Shown here: positions 1 through 8,773 of the stretch, piece after piece | How positions within the stretch are numbered: the first letter of the stretch is position 1 | Layout of the letters: every line of letters begins with the position of its first letter | NCBI GenBank assembly: GCA_010909165.1 | Contig: MU008184.1 | Location: 806,001 to 870,000, forward strand | Length of the DNA: 64,000 nt | Source of the DNA: Anthoceros angustus | Taxonomy: Eukaryota > Streptophyta > Anthocerotopsida > Anthocerotales > Anthocerotaceae | Direction of reading: 5' to 3' | Position numbers and translations under genes: made by a program | The notes under the pieces: generated by a model | Seen by the model: the letters and a program-made list of their open reading frames with translations, nothing else | Databases searched by the model: none | What the model was told of the DNA's origin: nothing

Positions 1-139
1 GGGCATGTGCAAGCACCGCGCCTATAGCGGGCAGACTCATGCCGGATGGTCGGAAGCGGACTAGTTTGCTAGATGACGTTACGTACTAATGGTGGAAACC
101 GCTCGTGGATATGCGCGGCGCGGTGAATTGAAAGATGCA

Positions 140-760
140 CCGTGTTTTTGACTTGGCCACAAAGGATGTGGTGACATGGAGGCCTACAACGCTAGGGTTT
201 TGACTTGCCTTTTGAAGGCCCTGGATAATGATGAGGCTAGGCGCTGTTGTGATACGGACAAATGGGCGGGAGGGCCTCCTTTGGTGACCATGTTAGTTTT
301 TTCGGCTTGCCTTTTGAAGGCCCGTGGCTGGCGGTGGCTTATGAGAGGCCTACAACGCTAGGGTTTTGACTTGGCCACAAAGGATGTGGTGACATGGTGG
401 AGTATGCCTAAACAACAATGACCACTAGGCCAAGAGGCGCCAGATATGGACAAATAGAGCAGGAGGGCCTGCTTTTGGCTAACCATGTTACTTTTGCTCG
501 TCACAAGGCCTATGGGCTTCAACCAACGGTGCAGCTTACAGAACCTTGGGCATGCAACTGCACTCACAAATCATCGAAAGAGGACTAGTGGATGACGTTA
601 CGTAGCACGTGGTGGGCAACAGCCTGCCGGACATGAGATTGTATGCAGAAATGTGGTGAAGTGGAGGGAGGATGCATGCCTGGTCTTTGACAGCTTGGCC
701 ACATAGGATGTGGTACCATCATGGAATGCCCTGCAGATTGCTGGGTCTTTGATGCATAAA
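140..760 (+). pseudogene. Degenerate PPR fragments (cluster B type)
   Basis: Scattered pieces of PPR coding sequence lie here without a continuous frame. The segment around 150-178 and again around 372-395 encodes the junction TKDVVTW typical of the start of a PPR P motif. The segment around 445-500 resembles the MEQEGL..ANHVTFA stretch of the genes at 44.7-51.2 kb, but with a stop codon and rearranged order. Short blocks are repeated out of order, as expected from repeated unequal exchange. It is a relic of a cluster B type gene, not a functional gene. The 60-aa open frames here are fragments of it. Confidence 0.7.
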
Positions 761-810
761 AAGTTATGGTAACATGATCACAGCGTGGAAGATTACGCAG
801 TTCTTAGCAC

Positions 811-1177
811 ATGACCAGCAAAGATTGGCTCACAAGCCTCACAAAGGCGATGTATACCACTGTGTCTACCACACATGCAAAGAAGTTCTGGACAATAAGT
901 AGAATGGCAAACCAGTGCACCATCTCCACACAGAGCACATGCATCTTCCACATACCACAATCAAACACATGGACTTCTATGCCAAAAAGCCAGCATCTGC
1001 ATGCAGCATCAACTCAGATCATAGAGAGCAAAAGCAAGTGCTCCGGTTCCCAACCAGCCTTCACTTCCATCCTTAGAAGCATAACCTCATGGAGTACAAC
1101 AAACACGCTGACCTGTTTGTAGGCAGCAATCATTGCACACTCATTGCAGCAACCCCTGACCTTCAGAAACATCCTCC
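811..1177. other. No gene recognised
   Basis: Only short unsupported open frames. No domain, repeat or RNA gene was recognised. Confidence 0.5.
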
Positions 1178-2421
1178 TCATATTCCAGCAGGAATAACAA
1201 ACATTTGCACACATCTGCTGCAACAACAGGTGCTATTGGGCACTTCAACAATCGGGGGAGAAATCCAAGGGACACAAATTAAAACACCCCCGAGGCAGCA
1301 CATTGCGAGAATGACTGCTCTGGCACTATCAAAACGTGTCACGTGCGAGACCGCATCTTTATACACGTGTGGCTCGTGGGAGTGGCATGGAGCCACTGTC
1401 CAGGCCGGCGTGAACTGAACTTCTTCACTCTTAGATGGTGAATCCATTTGGATCGCTTTCGAAATCCAAAAGCCAAGAACATGTTCTTGCAGCTTGCTCC
1501 TACAAGCCAGGTTTTCGGCCAACTTCTTGTTCACAACATTATAGTGGTCGGTCTTGGCCTTCACACTTTGGCGGACTAGTTCCATGGTGCCTCGTTGAGT
1601 TTCTGAGTCCAACCCACCGCCATTGAGCACAAGGTCTGCTAGCTGGACCTTTGTCAAGTCCAGATCCTTCAAGGCATCCTCCCTTGCCTTAGCAAGCTTT
1701 GACTCCTCATCCCCGCACGCCTCCAAGTCCTTCTTCACACAAGCCACAGCCGAAATCACCTCCATTGGAGCCTGTACATGCCACTTTTCTCATGCCCAAA
1801 TATCTTACCTTTCAATGGACGTACGTGGTCCTTCTCCGTGAAGCTTGCCAACACTTTCGACGAGGACAATGGCTCCTTGTCAATCACAGCTGCTTTTCCT
1901 TTGTTGGCAGAGAGCAGCTCCAAACTTTGCTGCGACGACCGTCGTGTGGCCTCTTGTGGGCTCCTGCGGACAGGGGAGTTTTCCTTCAGACATGGAACGG
2001 CCAGCCCCCTTGCACCAAGCTTCATACCTGGTGGAGCGTCATCAGCTCCATCCGAGCCCTCATCTTCCTCACCTCCACCTTCCTCGTCCCCAGCATCGTC
2101 ACTCCCATCTTTACACTGTGCAGCGCATAGGCTAGGCTGGCGCCCGTACAATCTGTACACCAAGTCATCGATGTTCCTCCATTCTTCCACAACAAATAAA
2201 TTAGTAGTCCCCAGAAGGTAGCCATCATTTGCTCCAGGAAGGCCTCCAAAGTACCTGGCCAAAACATCTGACCCACCCACACGTTCCTTAAGACCAATTG
2301 CCAGGTTCTCATCCCGCACATTATTCACACCAACGGTGGATAGAACCTCATCCCCCGAGTGCCAATTCCACGGCGCAGCCTGCTCTGCTGAACACATGTC
2401 GACTTGCAAGGCTGCGGTCAC
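1178..2421 (-). pseudogene. Unrecognised coding remnant in two overlapping frames
   Basis: Two minus-strand open frames (2421-1756 and 1765-1178) overlap by 10 bp and read like one protein broken by a one-base shift near 1770-1790. The upstream part (221 codons, opening on GTG, so its true start is probably further upstream or in another exon) has an aromatic patch (FVVEEWRNIDDLVYRLYG) followed by an acidic Asp/Glu/Gly stretch. The downstream part begins with a Lys/Glu-rich segment (KAREDALKDLDLTKVQ) that looks like coiled coil. Its last ~70 residues, including a hydrophobic Cys-rich run, may be non-coding read-through. I do not recognise the family. It may be a transposon-associated protein or a host gene relic. 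Confidence 0.4.
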
Positions 2422-2699
2422 TCTCTCCTGGCGGCGGCATCTGTTGCCTCCTTACCTTCCTACTCTCCCTTGGGCGTGATGCTCTCCCCTGGCCACCATC
2501 CTCACCCAACAGATGCTGCCATAGCCACACGCTGCCTCCCCTCCAAAGCCACACGCTGTCTCCCCTCCACCCTGCCAAGTGGTTCACCCATGGTATCCAG
2601 GAAGCAAACCGGCAGCCTCCAAGCAACCAAGCACCTGAATGGTAGAACTACACACCGCCCCCACACAAACAGCCACCAACCAAACTAGCAAGCACTCGA

Positions 2700-2784
2700 A
2701 ACGCCCCACCACCACAGTAGCACCCTCCTAGCAAACACCCAAAACGCCCCACCACCACACTAGCATCCCCCTAGCAAACAAAAA
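2700..2784. repeat. Short direct repeat, about 42-bp unit
   Basis: Two successive copies of a C-rich unit containing GCCCCACCACCACA followed by TAGCA and CCTAGCAAACA. It sits in C/A-rich sequence (2400-2790) that also holds shorter repeats of CACGCTG(C/T)CTCCCCTCCA. No function is evident. Confidence 0.7.
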
Positions 2785-3481
2785 CCATGTTAGAGACAAC
2801 CTCCAAAATCAAGCGCCTCCCATCGATCAAAATCGCTCAATCATTTTATTAGTCCTCTGTAGACCATTGTTTTGTATGGAAATGATGCCTATGTCATTAG
2901 TGCATGCCATTCGTTAAACAACAAAAACCACTATGGGCCGCTAAAAGATATAAACTTCTCTCACGACACCCTAATTGTGTGCCTTCTTCTGCAGGGTATG
3001 CTCAAATATGGCATTTTAATGCCCATCAAAACTCTGCCAGCGTATATTCACGTCAAAAGCCGCTTGATATATATTCAGCCGCTTCAAATATTATCGTGTT
3101 TCAAGGTGGTGGGAAGTCTGGCAACCCAAAGTACGCTCGAAATAAGCGACAAAGGTCCCGTGCCATAGTTAAACAGCAAGATCGTTCGCTCTGAAACCAG
3201 TTGTAATGGTGGTGAGCCATGAGCAACCCTAAAACGTGAGATGGCAATCCCGGCTCAAGAACGCTTACTAGATTGATAAGTGCCCGACACTTATACCATG
3301 GGTGGGGTACATTTCCAGCAACGATCATGGTGGACAACAAGATGAAAACTAACTATCAAGTAGAAAGTAAAGGGACCGTAGGAATACCATGACAGTCGAT
3401 ATCTTCTCTTAACTGCTCCTAGTTCCTGCTTGAATTACGTTGAGCTAATTCTTCGTCCCCTCCTCCTGCTCAAACTTTTCC
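2785..3481. other. No gene recognised
   Basis: Open frames of up to 98 codons exist but have no recognisable motif and overlap one another on both strands. Nothing else seen. Confidence 0.5.
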
Positions 3482-3898
3482 TTAAATCGCACCATATTCA
3501 ATTCCCGAGTGGATTGAAAGAGCAAAAATTTTCCATAGTTTCCATCGCCTCATCAGCCTTTCAGCATAGGAAGACCGTACTCTATCACACAGACAATCCA
3601 TAGCTGTATCTGCCTTTCTTGCGATCTCTGCGGCATCTACTTGCATAATTGTGTCAATCTTGGTTAGTTCTTCGCCAGATCGGGCCCGCAACAATGCAAA
3701 TTTGTAGATAAGGATGTAGATAGGACGGAGTAAGAGGGCAGATTTGGGGAGGCAAAATTTGCACCTAAAAGGATGCAGATAAGAGAGGCATTCCCTGGAA
3801 CTAGGAATTGTGCCGCTCTTTCTTTCTTGCCTCATATTTATCTCCTGAGACAATAGTTGTCCATGCAGACTGCCGGCTGCTGGATTCGATTTGCCCAT
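3482..3898 (-). CDS. Weak hypothetical ORF, 138 aa
   Basis: An open frame whose second half (around EELTKIDTIMQVDAAEIARK through a Cys- and Arg-rich stretch) has balanced, protein-like composition, while the first half looks like untranslated sequence. No signal peptide, membrane segment or known motif was recognised. It directly precedes a PPR pseudogene fragment on the opposite strand. It may be an exon remnant of an unrelated gene; chance is also possible. Confidence 0.2.
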   Translation of the reverse strand: MGKSNPAAGSLHGQLLSQEINMRQERKSGTIPSSRECLSYLHPFRCKFCLPKSALLLRPIYILIYKFALLRARSGEELTKIDTIMQVDAAEIARKADTAMDCLCDRVRSSYAERLMRRWKLWKIFALSIHSGIEYGAI

Positions 3899-3940
3899 CT
3901 TGGAGAATTGGGGAGTAAGAGGGCTCTGTGATTGTTTAGT

Positions 3941-4229
3941 GAGAGCCTTGTGGATGCTTGGGGCGTGTTTGATAGACTTGGTGAGACTAATGTGGTGACA
4001 TGGAGTGCCATGATGGCAGGGTATTCCCAGCAGGGCATGGGTCAGGAAGCCCTAGATCTTGACAAGGCTATGTAACAAGAAGGCATCGTAGCACCTGATT
4101 GCGTGACCTTTGTGTGCCTCCTCCATGCTTGTGCAAGTGTTGGGGGAAGTCTCGATTTAGAGAAGAGGAAGCAGCTTCATGCACAAATTACATAGGGAGC
4201 GAGGAATGCAAGCTAACGTTTTCACCAAG
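3941..4229 (+). pseudogene. PPR fragment copied from the neighbouring cluster A gene
   Basis: Nearly collinear with 7134-7412 of the PPR gene downstream. It encodes most of one S-P-L triplet, with the recognisable pieces NVVTWSAMMAGYSQQGMGQE and DCVTFVCLLHACASVGG. In-frame stop codons replace sense codons (for example TAA after the AM of the P motif, TAG after HAQIT). The ends are abrupt. It is a dispersed partial duplicate without coding capacity. Confidence 0.85.
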
Positions 4230-4270
4230 CTAATGTTTTTTTTGCTAAATTGTTTTGTCATTCCTTCTCC

Positions 4271-4588
4271 TTAATTCTTGAGAGATTAGGTTAACATAGA
4301 AACTAATTGAGGCTAGAGAAGGCGGGTCTCACAAGCCGCCTGGTGCCCGGAATATTAATCTACCACGTATGAAGCCGCAATTATAGCCCGTTTTGTACTA
4401 ATCATCAAATTACAAAAAGCTTCCAGGCCTTAATTCTTGAGAGATTAGGTGAACATGGAGACTAATTGAGACTAGAGAAGGCGGTTCTAACAAGCCGCCT
4501 CGTGCCCGGAATATTAATGTACCGCGTATGAAGCCGCAATTATAGCCCGTTTTGTACTGATCATCAAATTACAAAAAGCTTCCAGGCC
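4271..4588. repeat. Two tandem 159-bp repeats
   Basis: Unit 1 is 4271-4429 and unit 2 is 4430-4588. Both start TTAATTCTTGAGAGATTAGG and end AAAAAGCTTCCAGGCC, with a small number of substitutions and no length change. A third partial start (TTAATT) follows at 4589. No coding potential. It sits directly upstream of the PPR cluster A leader. Confidence 0.9.
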
Positions 4589-4990
4589 TTAATTGGCGCT
4601 CGTCGAACATCCAAAAAGCTTGCCTGTGGCTCGGCAAGTTTTTGAAAAGCTAGTGGTCCCGGGAGTCGGATGGTTGCAGAACCAGGCAATTCCGATAAGT
4701 GTGTGCCGAGAAATCTGAAATTAGGGTGGCCAAAAACGACAACCCTTTGTCTAGGAGCCCGAAACCAAAGTTCAAAACAGGAAGATCTTGCTGAGCCGCT
4801 GCAGGTAGCTTTGCCCTGCTAGCCGCAATGGATGTCAGCTCTAGAATTTGCGTAACTGGGCCAGCTAGGACACGGGAACCGGACGCCTCTGCTGGTCATG
4901 GCTGCGTGGCGAGTTGCTGTTTCGTCGCGCAGGGCGGCAGGCCGCGTGCGGGGACATCTTATCTGGGTTGGGGAGAGATGAGTTGGAGCT
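4589..4990 (+). other. Upstream region of PPR cluster A
   Basis: No separate gene recognised. The stretch from about 4828 is open in a frame different from that of the PPR gene and may be 5' leader. No convincing TATA box was identified. Confidence 0.4.
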
Positions 4991-7900
4991 ATGGGAAGAG
5001 CTCCGGATTTTATGGCGCCGCGTGAATGTGGTGGGGACCCTTGTCGGCCTGTAGAATGTGAGATTGGCGTGACGGGTGAAATTGTAAGCCAACTGTGTCA
5101 GCAGGGGCAGCTGGGCAAGGCTGTGGAGGCTCTTGGGCTGCTGGTGGAGGGGGGCTCTGTTGTTTCTCAGTCTCTCTTTTATGCCGTCCTGAAACGATGT
5201 GTGGTTGAGAGGGATCTGGTTCTGGGCCGCCGTATCCATGCCCTCACTATGAGAGGGGGGTATGAGTCGGACACGTTCCTGAGCAATCACTTCCTGCGAA
5301 TGTATGCTGCGCATGCCAGGATGCAAGAGGCGATGGCAGTGTTCTTGATGGTTGATGGCCCGGATGCGTTCACCTGGTCTGCTATCATATCTGCGCATGT
5401 GAGACACGGCCAGGATAAAGAGGCTGTGGAGCTGTATCGTCGGATGCGGAGGTCTGGTGTGAAGGCAGATGGGCATGTGTTTGTGGCAGCCCTGCAGGCC
5501 TGTGCTGGGGAGGGGACCTGGAAACTGGTCAGCAGGTGCATGCTGATGTCGTGGCCAGTGGGGTTGATCCGCAGTTGTTTCTTGGGACTTCCTTGGTGGA
5601 CATGTATGCGAAGTGTGGAGCTTGAAAGATGCTCAGAGAATTTTTGACCGGCTTGGGCACAAGGATGTGGTGACTTGGAATGCCATGATGGCGGGGTATT
5701 CACAGCAGGGGCAGCTGGGCAAGGCTGTGGAGGCTCTTGGGCTGCTGGTGGAGGGCTCTGTTGTTTCTCAGTCTCTCTTTTATGCCGTCCTGAAACGATG
5801 TGTGGTTGAGAGGGATCTGGTTCTGGGCCGCCGTATCCATGCCCTCACTATGAGAGGGGGTATGAGTCGGACACGTTCCTGAGCAATCACTTCCTGCGAA
5901 TGTATGCTGCGCATGCCAGGATGCAAGAGGCGATGGCAGTGTTCTTGATGGTTGATGGCCCGGATGCGTTCACCTGGTCTGCTATCATATCTGCGCATGT
6001 GAGACACGGCCAGGATAAAGAGGCTGTGGAGCTGTATCGTCGGATGCGGAGGTCTGGTGTGAAGGCAGATGGGCATGTGTTTGTGGCAGCCCTGCAGGCC
6101 TGTGCTGGGGAGGGGACCTGGAAACTGGTCAGCAGGTGCATGCTGATGTCGTGGCCAGTGGGGTTGATCCGCAGTTGTTTCTTGGGACTTCCTTGGTGGA
6201 CATGTATGCGAAGTGTGGAGCTTGAAAGATGCTCAGAGAATTTTTGACCGGCTTGGGCACAAGGATGTGGTGACTTGGAATGCCATGATGGCGGGGTATT
6301 CACAGCAGGGGCAGCTGGGCAAGGCTGTGGAGGCTCTTGGGCTGCTGGTGGAGGGGCTCTGTTGTTTCTCAGTCTCTCTTTTATGCCGTCCTGAAACGAT
6401 GTGTGGTTGAGAGGGATCTGGTTCTGGGCCGCCGTATCCATGCCCTCACTATGAGAGGGGGGTATGAGTCGGACACGTTCCTGAGCAATCACTTCCTGCG
6501 AATGTATGCTGCGCATGCCAGGATGCAAGAGGCGATGGCAGTGTTCTTGATGGTTGATGGCCCGGATGCGTTCACCTGGTCTGCTATCATATCTGCGCAT
6601 GTGAGACACGGCCAGGATAAAGAGGCTGTGGAGCTGTATCGTCGGATGCGGAGGTCTGGTGTGAAGGCAGATGGGCATGTGTTTGTGGCAGCCCTGCAGG
6701 CCTGTGCTGGGGAGGGGACCTGGAAACTGGTCAGCAGGTGCATGCTGATGTCGTGGCCAGTGGGGTTGATCCGCAGTTGTTTCTTGGGACTTCCTTGGTG
6801 GACATGTATGCGAAGTGTGGGAGCTTGAAAGATGCTCAGAGAATTTTTGACCGGCTTGGGCACAAGGATGTGGTGACTTGGAATGCCATGATGGCGGGGT
6901 ATTCACAGCAGGGCAGGTGGCAGGAGGCCCTTCGTTTGTACAGGGCTATGTTGGAAGAAGAGGGCACGGATGCCCCCGATTCTGTGACGTTTGTGTGCCT
7001 GCTGCAGGCGTGTGCAAGCGTGGGTGTCCCAGGGTTGGAGACGGGGAAGCAGCTTCATGCGCAAATTAGAGAGCTAGGACTTGAGGCTGATGGACTTGTT
7101 GGCAGCAGTTTAGTGAACATGTATGCGAAGTGTGAGAGCCTTGTGGATGCTCGTGGCGTGTTTGATGGACTTGGTGAGAAAAATGTGGTTACATGGAGTG
7201 CCATGATTGCAGGGTATTCCCAGCAGGGCATGGGTCAGGAAGCCCTGGATCTTTACAAGGCTATGCAACAAGAAAGCATCGTAGCACCTGATTGTGTGAC
7301 CTTTGTGTGCCTCCTGCATGCATGTGCAAGTGTTGGGGGAAGTCTGGGTTTGGAGAAGGGGAAGCAGCTTCATGCACAAATTAGGGAGCGAGGATTGCAA
7401 GCTAACGTTTTTGCCGCCAGCAGTTTGGTGAACATGTATGCCAAGTGTGGCAGCCTAGAGGATGCCCGCGTGGTGTTTGACGGCCTTTGTGAAAAGAATG
7501 TGGTGACGTGGGGGGCTATGATAGCAGGATACTCCCAGCAGGGCATGGGTCAGGAAGCCCTTGCTCTCTACAAGGTTATGCAAGATGAAGGTGTCGTTGC
7601 AGCTGATTCCGTGACATTTAAGTGCCTCCTGCAGGTATGTGCAAATGTGGCAGCTTTAATTGTGGGAAAGCAGCTTCATGCGCAGATTGTTGAACAAGGG
7701 CTTCATGCCGATGTGCTTGTAGCTTGCAGTTTGATTAATATGTATGGGAAGTCTGGGAGCATGGTTGATGCTCAACAGGTGTTTGACGCCTTGCCAGAGA
7801 GAGACGTTGCTGCATGGAATGCACTGATTGCAGGCTACACCCGTCAAGGAAGCAGTGATGTAGTCTTCGACTTGTTTCGAAGGATGGGAGAGGATGGCAT

Positions 7901-8576
7901 ACTACCTGACGACATCACCTTCCTTAGTGTATTAACAGTCTGCAGTCATGCGGGTCTAGTGAACGAGGGGCGAGAGCACTTTGAGAATATGAGAATACAG
8001 TATGGCATCCATCCTACGGTGGAACACTACACATGCATGGTGGACCTCCTGGGCCGTGTAGGCCGACTGGATGAGGCACTAGCTCTGATAAGTACAATGG
8101 CTGTACTGCCCAATGCTCCGGTTTGGCATGCTTTGCTTGGTGCTTGTCAAAAGTGGAGCAATGTGGAGGTTGGACGCCATGCTTTCGATGAGGCAGTGAA
8201 ACTAGACAAGAAAGATGCCCCAGCATATGTCTTGATGTCAAACATATACGCAAGTGCCCAGATGTGGGATCAGGCACAGGTCATGCAGGATAGGAGAAAA
8301 GGAATCGGGGCGTGGAAGCAGCCAGGCCAGAGCTGGTGGACGGGCACGGACGGACTTGTGCATAGTTTTTTGGTTGGGGATGACAAGCATCCTGAGAGTC
8401 AAGGCATATATGCAAGCCTGATAGATCTGTTTTCGAAAATAAAGAAGCGAGTATATGTGCCACACCTGGAATCGTTAGCGGGAGACTGCAGGGCAATCTC
8501 TAGTCCAATTCTGGAGCCTCAGAATGACCACACGCTAATGCACACCATTGCGCACCAATGCACAGCTAGCTTCTAG
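4991..8576 (+). pseudogene. PPR protein, PLS-E class, WW-type PG box, no DYW (disrupted)
   Basis: This encodes an organelle RNA-binding protein of the plant PLS PPR class, normally a specificity factor for RNA editing. The frame starting at 4991 (MGRAPDFMAPRE) gives the N-terminal motifs up to ALQACAG near 5510. There a one- or two-base shift in GGGGAGGGGACCTGG moves the frame. The downstream frame 6738-8576 (612 codons) is intact: S motif MYAKCGSLKDAQRIF, three further full triplets, P2-L2-S2, E1 and E2 motifs, then the PG box PGQSWWTGTDGLVHSFLVGD. It stops about 45 residues after the PG box, so the deaminase domain is absent. A ~600-bp segment is present three times (see the repeat at 5099-6904). 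All three copies share the frameshift, and copies 1 and 2 lack one G that copy 3 has before SLKDAQ. Without these defects it would be a single gene. The breaks may be real or consensus errors in homopolymers. Confidence 0.75.
5099..6904 (+). repeat. Threefold ~600-bp tandem repeat inside the PPR gene
   Basis: Units 5099-5702, 5703-6302 and 6303-6904 (604, 600 and 602 bp) are almost identical. Differences seen are mainly one-base changes in G runs (for example GAGGGGGGCTC, GAGGGCTC, GAGGGGCTC). Each junction joins the end of a P motif (AGYSQQG) to the N-terminal QQGQLGKAVEAL stretch. The shared sequence CAGCAGGGGCAG versus CAGCAGGGCAGG at 6905 is the likely exchange point. Fusion at QQG means each unit could have been copied by unequal crossover, or the repeat may be an assembly artefact. 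Confidence 0.9.
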
Positions 8577-8773
8577 CACCTCGTGGTCGATTGATACACA
8601 AACCAACCAACCCAACTTCCTCAGTACTTGTGCTGCACACTTTCACACCGCAACGCAAGGTCTAACTGCCTGAATCCTAATGCAACTTCCTCCTAGGCAT
8701 TTTCCACACCCCGGGCGACTTGAATCCCTCAGCTTAGTTGCTACTACTAGTATCAGGCCATGTGGACGTCTGA

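Noticed and set aside
5887-6906. 339-codon minus-strand open frame
   Set aside because: Antisense of the PPR repeat; its internal repeats simply mirror the 600-bp duplication and its composition (His/Pro/Ser) is that of a complement frame.
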